Shown here: piece after piece, positions 15,843 to 24,526 of the stretch
Position numbering within the stretch: the first letter of the stretch is position 1
Layout: every line of letters begins with the position of its first letter
From: Streptomyces sp. IMTB 2501
GTDB lineage: Bacteria; Actinomycetota; Actinomycetes; Streptomycetales; Streptomycetaceae
Direction: 5' to 3'
Assembly: GCF_001953885.1 (NCBI RefSeq)
Contig: NZ_MQUS01000017.1
Coordinates: 84,310-148,309 of the forward strand
DNA: 64,000 bases
Position numbers and translations under genes: made by a program
Notes under the pieces: model-generated
Seen by the model: only the letters and a program-made list of their open reading frames with translations
What the model was told of the DNA's origin: nothing
Databases searched by the model: none

Positions 15843-16319
15843 TCAGTCGAAGACGAAGGGGCCGGGCGCCTGCGGCCCGTTGGCCGTGCACGTCACGGTG
15901 ACCCCGAAGATCACCATCTTCAGCGAGCCGCCGCCCGCGTCGAGGCTGTCACCGGAGGCGACGGTACCGGGGAGCGGGCCGACGCTGACCGGGTCGCCGG
16001 CCTTCATGGCGGGGTTCTTCGTCCCGCTGAAGACGACCGAGCCGCCACCGGCCTTGGCCATGGTGAGGGTGGAGGAGATGGAGTCCTGGGCGACCGCGAC
16101 CGGCGCGCTGATCGCGGAGGAGCTGAGGGTGATGGCGGCCGAGGTGCCGCTCTGGGTGGCGGTGAGCGTGGCCGTACCACCGCCGAAGACGCCGCAGCTC
16201 GCGGAGATGGTCGCCGACTGTGGGGTGACGGCGGCCGCGGTGGGTGCGAAGGCGAGTCCGGTGACCGCGAGGGCCCCGGCGGCCAGTGCCGCACCCGTTG
16301 CCGTGCGCTTGCCTCTCAT
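15843..16319 (-). CDS. Small secreted beta-rich protein of the surface cluster
   Basis: 158 residues with a clear signal peptide (KRTATGAALAAGALAVTGLA, cleavage near AAA-VT). The mature part is Ser/Thr/Gly/Ala rich with alternating hydrophobic residues, and has two Cys (ISASCGVF and TVTCTANG) that could form a disulfide linking the ends of a beta-sandwich. It is the first gene of the minus-strand surface cluster; the next gene starts 164 bases later. I do not recognise a named family. The 229 bases upstream (16320-16548) must carry the cluster promoter, but I see no clear element there. Confidence 0.72.
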   Translation of the reverse strand: MRGKRTATGAALAAGALAVTGLAFAPTAAAVTPQSATISASCGVFGGGTATLTATQSGTSAAITLSSSAISAPVAVAQDSISSTLTMAKAGGGSVVFSGTKNPAMKAGDPVSVGPLPGTVASGDSLDAGGGSLKMVIFGVTVTCTANGPQAPGPFVFD

Positions 16320-16548
16320 GGAGATCCGCTTCCCTTCCCTGTGGGGAGTGCCGTGTGGGGGGACGCCGACGGGTGAAGAGGCCCGAGCAGGCGAGTGCGG
16401 ACGCCGCGTCGGCGGTGCGGATCTGACGACCCGTCGGAACTTACGGCTTTATTGATGCGCAGGAGCAAGGACTCAACAAGGTTGAATTCCAGCCGACCTG
16501 CCGTTCGGCCGGTACCTGCTCAACGGGATACCGGCCCACGCGCACGGC

Positions 16549-16902
16549 TCAGCCGGCGGAGACGGTCAGCCGCACAGCCCCGTCCAGCCCGGCGAGCAGC
16601 ACCGGCGTCCCCGCACCCCCGAGGTCGGAAACGGCGGCCAGATCCTCGGCCGGCACGGACTCCGCCTCGCTCACCACCGCCGCCGCCTCCAAGGACTTCG
16701 CCCCCGACGCCACGGCCATGGCCACGGCCGTACGCAGCGCGCTCAGCCGCAGCGAGGCCAGCTCCACCGACCCGGCGACATACGTCCGCCCGGTCTCGTC
16801 CCGTACGGCCGCACCCTCCGGCACGCCGTTACGGGCCCGCGCGGAACGGGCCAGAGTCACGATCTTGCGGTCCTCGGGATCAAGCGCGTTGCTCTCGGTC
16901 AT
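16549..16902 (-). CDS. Cytidine-deaminase-like protein lacking catalytic zinc residues
   Basis: 117-residue protein with the cytidine-deaminase-like core (AAVRDETGRTYVAGSVELAS, then a helix). The HAE/CAE and PCxxC zinc motifs are missing: the helix reads LSALRTAVAMAVASG and no Cys occurs in the chain, so it cannot bind the catalytic zinc in the usual way. A similar non-catalytic gene lies directly before era in other Streptomyces as I recall; its role is unknown. Here about 4.8 kb separates it from era. Probably a structural or ligand-binding homologue rather than a recent wreck, since length and start are normal. Confidence 0.8.
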   Translation of the reverse strand: MTESNALDPEDRKIVTLARSARARNGVPEGAAVRDETGRTYVAGSVELASLRLSALRTAVAMAVASGAKSLEAAAVVSEAESVPAEDLAAVSDLGGAGTPVLLAGLDGAVRLTVSAG

Positions 16903-16930
16903 GCCCAGAGCATACGAAGCCCGGCCCCGT

Positions 16931-17791
16931 TCACCCCGCCACGGGGTACATCGCGCCCCGGCGGCCCTCCGGGGAAGCCAGCCATTCCAGCTTTTCCGCG
17001 GTGTTCGCCTCGTCCAGGGGGGTGTGCAGCACGATCATCAGATCGGGGCGGACCGGGACCTTCAGTACCGTCGACTCCACGACCAGCAGTCCGGCCAGCG
17101 GATGGTCCAGTTCCTTGCGCACCTGCCCCTGGTCCTCGATGTCCCGCTCCGCCCACAGCTGAAGGAACTCGGGGCTGCGCTCGGACACCTCGGCGAGGAC
17201 CTCCCGGAACCCCTCGTCGTCCGGCCGCGCCGCACACGCGGCCCGGAACTGCGCCACGACCGTACGCGCGTTCCGCTCCCAGCTGTGGCTGCGCGCCCGG
17301 TACAGCGGATCGACGAAGAAGTCGATCAGGCAGTTCTGCGTGACGTCCGGCCGCATGCCGAGCACGATCGCGGCCGCGTCGTTGTACATCACGCAGTTGT
17401 AGTACAGGTCCATGATGTGCGCCGGATACGGCATCCAGGTGTCGATCAGCCGCCGCAGCCCGTCACACATGTCCCGCTTCTCCGGCGCCACTTCGGGCGC
17501 CGGCGGGTTCATCCCGGCCAGCAGATACAGGTGCCGGCGCTCGGCGTCGCTCAGCCGCAGCACCCGGCCGACGGCGTCGAGCACCGACGGCGAGACGGAG
17601 ATCTCCCGCCCCTGCTCCAGCCACTGGTACCAGGAGGCGCCCACCCCGGCGAGCACCGCGACCTCCTCCCGGCGCAGTCCGGGCGTACGGCGCCGGCCGC
17701 CGCCCACGGGCAGTCCGGCCTCCTCCGGGCTGACCCGGGCCCGCCGGCTCATCAGGAACTCGCGCAGCTCGTTGCGCCGTTCACTCTTCAT
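16931..17791 (-). CDS. XRE-family regulator with MmyB-like ligand-binding domain
   Basis: 286-residue regulator with the same layout as the gene at 9924: N-terminal helix-turn-helix (RRRTPGLRREEVAVLAGVG and WYQWLEQGREI) and C-terminal MmyB-like domain (about residues 110-270). The ATG at 17791 gives the normal family start (MKSERRNELREFL); the frame runs on upstream across the operator and is ignored. It is divergent from a DHA2 exporter with a perfect palindrome between them, so it probably controls that gene and itself. Confidence 0.9.
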   Translation of the reverse strand: MKSERRNELREFLMSRRARVSPEEAGLPVGGGRRRTPGLRREEVAVLAGVGASWYQWLEQGREISVSPSVLDAVGRVLRLSDAERRHLYLLAGMNPPAPEVAPEKRDMCDGLRRLIDTWMPYPAHIMDLYYNCVMYNDAAAIVLGMRPDVTQNCLIDFFVDPLYRARSHSWERNARTVVAQFRAACAARPDDEGFREVLAEVSERSPEFLQLWAERDIEDQGQVRKELDHPLAGLLVVESTVLKVPVRPDLMIVLHTPLDEANTAEKLEWLASPEGRRGAMYPVAG

Positions 17792-17834
17792 CGCCCCCGC
17801 TGCAGGCACGTAGCCGCTCCTCCCCCGTCGTGTC

Positions 17835-17851
17835 TGGTGGTCCCACCACCA
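17835..17851. promoter_or_regulatory. Palindromic operator between XRE regulator and MFS exporter
   Basis: TGGTGGT-CCC-ACCACCA, a perfect 7-base inverted repeat with a 3-base centre, in the 110-base divergent gap (44 bases from the regulator start, 51 from the exporter start). The likely binding site of the adjacent regulator. Confidence 0.6.
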
Positions 17852-17901
17852 CCATAAGTTCCGACTCCCCACCGGTATTCCGCACGCCCGAAGCTCAGGA
17901 C

Positions 17902-19347
17902 ATGGCGATCGACACCACCACTCCGACCACCCGCTCCACGGGCGTACCGCTCGACAGCCCCCGGTTGTCGACGCGTGACAAGCTGGTCCTGTTCGTGCTG
18001 TGCGCGGCCCAGTTCATGGTCGCGCTGGACTTCTCCGTGCTGAACGTGGCCCTGCCCGAACTCGGCACCGACCTCGGCATGAGCCGCTCCGCCCTGCAGT
18101 GGGCGGTCACCGCGTTCGCGCTGCCCTCCGGCGGCTTCCTGCTGCTCTTCGGCCGCATCGGCGACCTGTACGGCCGCCGGAAGCTGTTCCTGACCGGCCT
18201 GGCCCTGTTCGGCGCGGCCTCGCTGCTGGCGACCCTGGCCTGGGACCCGGCGTCCTTCCTGGCCGGGCGGGCGCTGCAGGGCCTGGGCGCGGCGGCGATC
18301 GTGCCGACGGCCATGTCCCTGCTCACCACCACCTTCCCGGAGGGCCCGGCCCGCGATCGCGCCCTCGGCATCGCCGGCACGGTGATGTCGCTGGGCTACA
18401 CGGTCGGCATGGTCGCGGGCGGCATGCTCACCGACACGCTCGGCTGGCGCTCCACGATGGCCCTGCTCACCGTGTCCGCGCTGATCGTGCTCCCCCTCGC
18501 CCCCGGTCTGCTGCCGGAGTCCCGCACCCCGGACCGCCCGCGCCTCGACGTGCCCGGCGCGATCACCGTCACCGCGGGTCTGCTCTCCCTGATCTACGCC
18601 CTGTCCACGGCCGCCGACCACGGCTTCGGCCGCGCGGACGTCCTCGTCACCCTGGTCGCCGGTCTGCTTCTGCTGGCCGTGTTCACGGTCGTCGAGTCCC
18701 GTACGGCCGCTCCCCTGGTCTCGCTGCCCATGCTGCGCCGCCGCACGGTGGCCTGGGGCAATGTGGGCGGTCTGGTCACCTTCTCGATGATGTCGACGGT
18801 GATCTTCGTCCTGACCCTGTACCTCCAGGAGATCCTGCGGCTGTCGGCGTTCGAGACGGGTCTGGTCTTCGGCGTCCAGGGCGTGCTGTCGGCGATCGCC
18901 GGCTCGCTCGCCCCGAGGGTGATCGGCCGCTTCGGTGCCCGCCGCACCCTGGTCGGCTCGCTGGCCGGCCAGGGCGCGCTGATCGCGGTCCTGCTCCTGC
19001 TGGACTCCCACGGCTGGTCGGTCTGGCTCGCCACGGCGGCCGTGTCCCTGGCGAGCATGTTCCACCTGGGCGCGATCATCTCGTACGGCCTGACCGTCAC
19101 CTCCGGCGTCCCGGACGAGGAGCAGGGCCTGGCCACCGGTCTGGTGACCTCCACCCAGCAGGTCGGCATCACGGTCGGTATCCCGCTGCTGGGCGTGCTG
19201 GCCACCACGTCGCACGACCTGCTGAGCGGCGTCCACACGGTCCTCGCCCTGGACGCGGCGATCGTCCTGGCCGCGGCCGTCCTGGTCGGCCTTGGCCTGC
19301 GCCAGGGTCGGAGCAGCGGCCGGCACACGGGTCAGCCCAGGGTCTGA
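17902..19347 (+). CDS. MFS exporter, DHA2 (14-helix) drug-efflux type
   Basis: About 481 residues with 14 predicted helices. The DHA2 motif is ALDFSVLNVALPEL in helix 1, then GRIGDLYGRRKLF in loop 2-3 and ALQGLGAAAIVPTAMSLL in helix 4. The ATG at 17902 is preceded by AGGA at short spacing; a GTG at 17830 would place the operator inside the coding region, so I reject it. It probably exports a drug or a metabolite under control of the divergent XRE regulator. The 3' end overlaps the S66 remnant by 16 bases, convergently. Confidence 0.9.
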   Translation: MAIDTTTPTTRSTGVPLDSPRLSTRDKLVLFVLCAAQFMVALDFSVLNVALPELGTDLGMSRSALQWAVTAFALPSGGFLLLFGRIGDLYGRRKLFLTGLALFGAASLLATLAWDPASFLAGRALQGLGAAAIVPTAMSLLTTTFPEGPARDRALGIAGTVMSLGYTVGMVAGGMLTDTLGWRSTMALLTVSALIVLPLAPGLLPESRTPDRPRLDVPGAITVTAGLLSLIYALSTAADHGFGRADVLVTLVAGLLLLAVFTVVESRTAAPLVSLPMLRRRTVAWGNVGGLVTFSMMSTVIFVLTLYLQEILRLSAFETGLVFGVQGVLSAIAGSLAPRVIGRFGARRTLVGSLAGQGALIAVLLLLDSHGWSVWLATAAVSLASMFHLGAIISYGLTVTSGVPDEEQGLATGLVTSTQQVGITVGIPLLGVLATTSHDLLSGVHTVLALDAAIVLAAAVLVGLGLRQGRSSGRHTGQPRV

Positions 19348-19907
19348 ACGATCTCGCTCCGCGCGGCCGTGTGCACCACACGGCCGCGCGCGCCGTTGAC
19401 CAGCGGAAGGAAGGGCGCGACATGCCCGCACTCGACATCGGCGGCGATCGGCACCCCGAGCGGGCCGAGCGCGTCGAGGACGGCCTCGTACTGGGTGAGG
19501 GTACGGCTGTCGGGGTGGGTCCGGCCGACGAGGACGGCGGCGGCCCGGTCGAAGAACCCGGCGAGCCGCATGCCGTGCAGGTGGCGGCAGATGGTGAACG
19601 CCTTGTCCTCGCAGGCCTCGGCATGGACGAGCAGCGACTCGTCCCCGGCGCACCGCGAGGTGTCGAGGTACGGCGTGTCCATGAGGTTGTTGCCGTGCAC
19701 GGCCGCGATCCCGGTGCGCAGGGTCAGCGGGGTGATGACCGTCGACATGTCCGAGTGGCCGACGCCCCAGGTCGGCTCGGCCCGCCCTCTCGCCTCGAAG
19801 TCGAGCGACGGCAGCAGATCGATCGCCAACTCCCCGCCCCAGGGAGGCACCACGGCCCGGATCGCGGCATCGAGACCGGCAAGGCGATCAAGGCCGGTCC
19901 AGCGGCT
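19332..19907 (-). pseudogene. S66 LD-carboxypeptidase, truncated remnant
   Basis: The longest in-frame piece starts at GTG 19853 (173 residues), but homologous sequence continues upstream in frame (RLAGLDAAIRAVVPPWGGE) up to the stop of the next gene at 19908-19910, without a start. The nucleophile region GHSDMST and the C-terminal His motif ECGHVAPFLPLVNGA are recognisable. Compared with the usual 300-plus residues, the N-terminal portion is missing and a segment of roughly 80 residues appears deleted between MDTPY and AGDESLLV. It therefore looks like the 3' remains of a peptidoglycan-recycling or immunity-type peptidase after two deletions. The family comparison is from memory. Confidence 0.75.
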
Positions 19908-20267
19908 CTACGGCCGGTCCAGCCGCAGTCGCTCCGCTCTCGGCAGTCCCGCGACGACGAGGTCGTACGAGTCCTCGATCAGCTCCTTCAGCAGCCGTTC
20001 GGGCAGGTCGCCGTCGACGGTCACGGTGTTCCAGTGCCGCTTGTTCATGTGATATCCGGGGACGATCAGCCCTTCGTGCTCGCCCCGCAGTCTGACGGCG
20101 TCCTCGGGCTCGCACTTCAGGTTGATCGTCAGGGGCTCCCCGTCCAGCCTGCTCAGGGCGAACATCTTGCCCAGCACCTTGAAGACCGAGGTCTCCGGGT
20201 TGAACGGGAAGTCCTCCTCGGCCGCGTTGAAGGACAGGCAGAAAGCGCGCAACTCCTGAGGTGTCAC
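19908..20267 (-). CDS. MmcQ/YjbR family protein
   Basis: 119-residue small protein beginning MTPQELRAFCLSFNAAEEDFPF, with the characteristic KVLGKMFAL, NLKCEPEDA and HMNKRHWNTV blocks (YjbR fold, sometimes described as a DNA-binding-like CyaY fold). The start overlaps the stop of the CorC-like gene (ATGA), so it is translationally coupled to it. The function in this group is not established. Confidence 0.92.
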   Translation of the reverse strand: MTPQELRAFCLSFNAAEEDFPFNPETSVFKVLGKMFALSRLDGEPLTINLKCEPEDAVRLRGEHEGLIVPGYHMNKRHWNTVTVDGDLPERLLKELIEDSYDLVVAGLPRAERLRLDRP

Positions 20268-21550
20268 TCGGGTTTCTCCTCCTCGGCGGGTTCCACCAGG
20301 ACCGTGACGATCTTGTTCCGGCGTCCGGTCGCGGCCTCCGCCGTGAGCTTCAGCCGGCGTTCGTCGGGCAGTTCGACCTCGGCGGACGCGCCCGCGATGG
20401 GCACGCGGCCGAGGGCCTTGGCGAGCAGTCCGCCGACGGTCTCCACGTCCTCGTCGTCGTACTCCTCCAGGCCGTACAGCTCGCCGAGGTCGGTGATGTC
20501 GAGACGGGCGGTGACCCTGTAGCGGTCGTCACCGAGATCCTCCACGGGCGGGAGTTCCCGGTCGTACTCGTCGGTGATCTCGCCGACGATCTCCTCCAGG
20601 ATGTCCTCGATGGTGACGATGCCGGCCGTGCCGCCGTACTCGTCGATGACGACGGCGACGTGATTGCGTTCCTTCTGCATCTCGCGCAGCAGGTCACCGG
20701 CGTTCTTGGTGTCCGGCACGAAGACGGCCGGCCGCATGGCCGTGGAGACCAGGTCGCTCTCGGCGTCCCGGCTGATGTGTGTCTTGCGGACCAGGTCCTT
20801 CAGATACACGATCCCGACGATGTCGTCCTCGCTCTCACCGGTGACCGGGATCCGGGAGAACCCGGAGCGCAGGGCGAGCGTGAGGGCCTGGCGGATGGTC
20901 TTGTACCGCTCGATGACGATCAGGTCGGTGCGGGGGACCATGACCTCGCGCACGAGCGTGTCGCCCAGCTCGAAGACGGAGTGCACCATGCGGCGCTCCT
21001 CATCCTCGATCAGCGACTCCTTCTCGGCGAGGTCGACCAGCGCGCGCAGCTCGGCCTCGGAGGCGAACGGGCCACGCCGGAAGCCCTTGCCGGGCGTGAG
21101 CGCGTTACCGATGAGGATGAGGAGCGACGGGATCGGGCCCATCACACGGGCGAGCGGCAGCAGGACGTACGCCGCCACCGTCGCCGTGTTCAGCGGGTGC
21201 TGGCGGCCGATGGTGCGCGGGGAGACCCCGACGGCGACGTACGACACGAGCACCATGACCCCGATGGCGACCAGCAGGGCCTCCCAGGTGGCGGTGAACT
21301 CCTGCAGACAGGCGTACGTCACCAGGGCCGCGGCCGCCATCTCGCAGGCGACGCGGACCAGCAGGGCCACATTGAGATAGCGGGTGGGGTCGGCGGCGAC
21401 CTGGGCGAGTTTCGCGCTGCCGCGCCGGCCCGACTTGACGGCCTCCTCGGCGCGGAAGCTGGAGACGCGCGCGATGCCCGCCTCCGCGCAGGCGGCGAGC
21501 CAGGCGACGACGACCAGCGCGATCGCGCCGACCACGATCTGCGGAGACAT
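20264..21550 (-). CDS. CorC/HlyC-family (CNNM-like) transporter with CBS domains
   Basis: 428 residues: N-terminal DUF21 membrane domain (about 1-190, beginning with a hydrophobic helix after MSPQ), two CBS domains (about 205-325, including VMVPRTDLIVIERYKTI and EYGGTAGIVTIEDILEEIVGE) and a C-terminal CorC_HlyC transporter-associated domain. Homologues are linked to Mg or Co homeostasis. It lies between ybeY and mmcQ on one strand with 16 and -4 base spacing, the conserved phoH-ybeY-corC order. Its start is ATG 21550. Confidence 0.94.
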   Translation of the reverse strand: MSPQIVVGAIALVVVAWLAACAEAGIARVSSFRAEEAVKSGRRGSAKLAQVAADPTRYLNVALLVRVACEMAAAALVTYACLQEFTATWEALLVAIGVMVLVSYVAVGVSPRTIGRQHPLNTATVAAYVLLPLARVMGPIPSLLILIGNALTPGKGFRRGPFASEAELRALVDLAEKESLIEDEERRMVHSVFELGDTLVREVMVPRTDLIVIERYKTIRQALTLALRSGFSRIPVTGESEDDIVGIVYLKDLVRKTHISRDAESDLVSTAMRPAVFVPDTKNAGDLLREMQKERNHVAVVIDEYGGTAGIVTIEDILEEIVGEITDEYDRELPPVEDLGDDRYRVTARLDITDLGELYGLEEYDDEDVETVGGLLAKALGRVPIAGASAEVELPDERRLKLTAEAATGRRNKIVTVLVEPAEEEKPE

Positions 21551-21566
21551 GGAAGAACCGATCCGC

Positions 21567-22064
21567 TTATGAGACGGTCGGCGCCGGCGACGGCCCGGTC
21601 AGCCCGCGCTCGGCCCGCCACCCGTCGACGATGGCGGCCTGGAGCCCGAACATCTCGGCCTTCTCGTCGGGCTCCTCGTGGTCGTACCCGAGCAGGTGCA
21701 GCACGCCATGGACGGTGAGCAGCTGAAGCTCCTCGTCCATGGAGTGCTGCGTCGGGGCTTCCGTCCCCTGCTTGGCGGCGACCTCCGGGCAGAGCACGAT
21801 GTCGCCGAGCAGCCCCTGCGGCGGCTCGTCGTCGTCCTTCGACGGCGGCCGCAGCTCATCCATCGGGAACGACATGACATCGGTCGGCCCGGGCAGGTCC
21901 ATCCACTGGATGTGCAGCTGCTCCATGGCGTCGGCGTCCACGACGATCACCGAGAGCTCGGAGAGCGGGTGGATGCGCATCCGCGCGAGCGCGTAGCGGG
22001 CGATGTCCAGGATCGCCTGCTCGTCTACCTCGGTGCCGGATTCGTTGTTGACGTCGATCGACAT
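21567..22064 (-). CDS. ybeY: Endoribonuclease YbeY (16S rRNA maturation)
   Basis: 165 residues. The zinc motif HGVLHLLGYDHEEPDE (HxxxHxxxxxH) is intact near residues 120-135, preceded by the family block DVMSFPMDE and GDIVLCPE. It acts in 16S rRNA 3'-end processing and ribosome quality control. It is placed 12 bases after phoH and 16 before the CorC-like gene, a conserved operon that normally leads on to era. Confidence 0.95.
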   Translation of the reverse strand: MSIDVNNESGTEVDEQAILDIARYALARMRIHPLSELSVIVVDADAMEQLHIQWMDLPGPTDVMSFPMDELRPPSKDDDEPPQGLLGDIVLCPEVAAKQGTEAPTQHSMDEELQLLTVHGVLHLLGYDHEEPDEKAEMFGLQAAIVDGWRAERGLTGPSPAPTVS

Positions 22065-22076
22065 GGCCGTGCTGGT

Positions 22077-23159
22077 CTACTTCCCCTTGGAGCCCTTGGC
22101 GCCGGACTTGCCACGGCCGCCCTTGTGGGTGCCGTTCTCGGTGCCGTGCTTGCTGTCGTACATCTCGTACGCGTCGACGATACGGCCCACCAGCTTGTGC
22201 CGTACGACATCGTGGGACGACAGCCGGGAGAAGTGGACGTCCTCCACACCCTCCAGGATCTCCTGCACCTGCCGCAGACCGGACTTGGTGCCGTTCGGCA
22301 GGTCGACCTGGGTCACGTCACCGGTGATGACGATCTTCGAGTCGAAGCCGAGGCGGGTGAGGAACATCTTCATCTGCTCGGGGCTCGTGTTCTGGGCCTC
22401 GTCCAGGATGATGAAGGCGTCGTTGAGCGTACGGCCACGCATGTAGGCGAGCGGCGCGACCTCGATCGTCCCGGCGGCCATCAGCCGTGGGATGGAGTCC
22501 GGGTCGAGCATGTCGTGCAGCGCGTCGTACAGCGGGCGCAGGTAGGGGTCGATCTTCTCGTAGAGCGTGCCGGGCAGAAAGCCGAGCCGCTCACCGGCCT
22601 CCACCGCGGGGCGGGTCAGGATGATCCGGTTGACCTGCTTGGACTGCAGGGCCTGAACGGCCTTGGCCATGGCCAGGTAGGTCTTGCCGGTACCGGCGGG
22701 GCCGATGCCGAACACGATGGTGTGTTTGTCGATCGCGTCGACGTACCGCTTCTGGTTGAGGGTCTTCGGGCGGATGGTGCGGCCCCGCGAGGACAGGATG
22801 TTCTGCGTCAGCACCTGTGCCGGGGTCTCCGGGCCGTCGCTCGTCCCGTTGTCGCTCGCCTTGAGCATGGCGATCGAGCGTTCCACTGCGTCCTCCGTCA
22901 TCGGCTGCCCGGTGCGGAGCACCAGCATCATCTCGTCGAACACGCGCGAAATGAGGGCGACATCGCTGGGGTCACCGATCGCGCTGATCTCATTGCCCCG
23001 GACGTGGATGTCGGCCGCCGGGAAGGCCCTCTCGATCACACGCAGGAGGGAGTCGCCGGAACCCAGCACGGTCACCATGGGGTGCTGGGCGGGGACGGTG
23101 AACTGCGCTCTCGCCTGCTCCTGCGCGGGGGTGGTGTGAGCTGTGGGTGTCTGTGTCAT
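22077..23159 (-). CDS. phoH: PhoH-like ATPase
   Basis: 360 residues. N-terminal KH-like segment, then the PhoH ATPase with Walker A GPAGTGKTYLAMA (about residues 148-160) and Walker B FIILDEAQNTSPEQMKMFL. The C-terminal tail is Lys/Gly rich. PhoH proteins are predicted RNA helicase/ATPase partners of YbeY. Start ATG 23159; the 134 bases upstream to the PfkB stop contain no gene. Confidence 0.94.
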   Translation of the reverse strand: MTQTPTAHTTPAQEQARAQFTVPAQHPMVTVLGSGDSLLRVIERAFPAADIHVRGNEISAIGDPSDVALISRVFDEMMLVLRTGQPMTEDAVERSIAMLKASDNGTSDGPETPAQVLTQNILSSRGRTIRPKTLNQKRYVDAIDKHTIVFGIGPAGTGKTYLAMAKAVQALQSKQVNRIILTRPAVEAGERLGFLPGTLYEKIDPYLRPLYDALHDMLDPDSIPRLMAAGTIEVAPLAYMRGRTLNDAFIILDEAQNTSPEQMKMFLTRLGFDSKIVITGDVTQVDLPNGTKSGLRQVQEILEGVEDVHFSRLSSHDVVRHKLVGRIVDAYEMYDSKHGTENGTHKGGRGKSGAKGSKGK

Positions 23160-23293
23160 GGGCCGGCGCTGAAGGCCTGCGCTTCCTCCTCGTCACGGCC
23201 GCCTGGCTGAGGACGGCCTCGCGACTCCAGGGTACGACGGTGCACAGACAAGCCCGTAGGCCTTTTCGACGGTCGGTTTTTCCTCTGGCTACG

Positions 23294-24451
23294 TCAGCTG
23301 GAGCGGCGGAAACCGATCGTCGGTACCGCTCGCCGCAACGGCCACGGCCGATCCAGTTCCTCCGGCACCAGCCCCTCAAGGAACTCATACCTGTGCAGCG
23401 CCGCCGGATCCTGCCCCGGCAGGGCCTGCACGCGCCGCCACCACGCCCCGATCTCCGACCACCCGGGCGCCGACAGCGACCCCCCGAACTCCTGCACCGA
23501 CAGGGCCGCCGTGAGCCCGGCGAAGGCCAGCCGGTCCGCCAGCGGCCACCCCGCCAGGGACCCGGTCACGAACCCGGCGACGAACACGTCCCCCGCCCCC
23601 GTCGGATCCAGCGCCTCCACGGCGATCGCCGGCACCTCCGCCGCCTCCCCGGTACGCCGGTCCACCGCGTACGCCCCCTCGGACCCCAGCGTCACCACGG
23701 CCACCGGCACATGATCGGTCAAGGCATGCGCGGCGATCCGCGGACAGTCCGCCCCGGTGTACCGCTTCGCCTCCTCCGCGTTCGGCAGAAACGCCTCGCA
23801 GTGCTCCAGATCGGCCAGCCCGGCGAGATCCCACGCCCCGGTGTCGTCCCAGCCGACGTCGGCGAAGATCCGGGTGCCCTCGCGCGCGGCGGCAGCGATC
23901 CACGGCGCGCGCATGCCCGGCGTCAGCGAGGCCACGGCCGCCCGCGCGCGGGGCACGCGGTCCCGGGCCCGCTCCTGGAGGAACGCGGCCTGAGGCGGCG
24001 GCTCGTGCCCGTGCGACACCATCGTCCGCTCGCCCTCGTACGCCATGGACACGGTCACCGGTGAGTGCCAGCCGGGCACGGTCCGTGACGCCGACAGATC
24101 GATGCCCTCGCCCTGTTCGAGCGCGTCCCAGCAGTACTCGCCGTAGTGGTCGTCCCCGAAGGCCGCCGCGAGGGAGGTCTTCAGCCCGAGCCGGGCCAGG
24201 GCCGTGGCCATGTTGGCGACCCCGCCGGGGCTGGAGCCCATGCCCCGGGCCCAGGACTCGGTGCCGCGTACGGGCGCCGAGTCCAGGCCGGTGAAGATGA
24301 TGTCGAGGAAGACCGTGCCCGTCAGACAGACGTCCCAGGGCGGGTCGCCCGGCTCGCGCAGCGCCGCGAGCGGATCGACCTGGGCCCGGCAGGGCGCGGC
24401 CTGGGTGAGGTGTTCCGGTTCCTCTCCGGTGATCGTGTGCGACGGGGTCAC
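23294..24451 (-). CDS. PfkB-family carbohydrate kinase
   Basis: 385 residues. Ribokinase-fold signatures: N-terminal SSPGGVANMATALARLGL and C-terminal DPTGAGDVFVAGFV, whose Asp is the catalytic base. There is an unusually long N-terminal extension of about 40 residues before CLTGTVFLDII. The substrate is unknown; neighbouring glucarate genes suggest a sugar-acid or ketose context, but they are separated by 75 bases and this link is only inference. Confidence 0.9.
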   Translation of the reverse strand: MTPSHTITGEEPEHLTQAAPCRAQVDPLAALREPGDPPWDVCLTGTVFLDIIFTGLDSAPVRGTESWARGMGSSPGGVANMATALARLGLKTSLAAAFGDDHYGEYCWDALEQGEGIDLSASRTVPGWHSPVTVSMAYEGERTMVSHGHEPPPQAAFLQERARDRVPRARAAVASLTPGMRAPWIAAAAREGTRIFADVGWDDTGAWDLAGLADLEHCEAFLPNAEEAKRYTGADCPRIAAHALTDHVPVAVVTLGSEGAYAVDRRTGEAAEVPAIAVEALDPTGAGDVFVAGFVTGSLAGWPLADRLAFAGLTAALSVQEFGGSLSAPGWSEIGAWWRRVQALPGQDPAALHRYEFLEGLVPEELDRPWPLRRAVPTIGFRRSS

Positions 24452-24526
24452 GGTGCGCTCCCTGGCGTGGTGCGGATCTGGCCAGTGTGCACCACTCAGC
24501 GCGCCGTGCAGCGGGTTAACAGCTGC

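Noticed and set aside
17830..17901. An upstream GTG start for the DHA2 exporter
   Set aside because: It would place the palindromic operator inside the coding region and add residues absent from the family; ATG 17902 is better.
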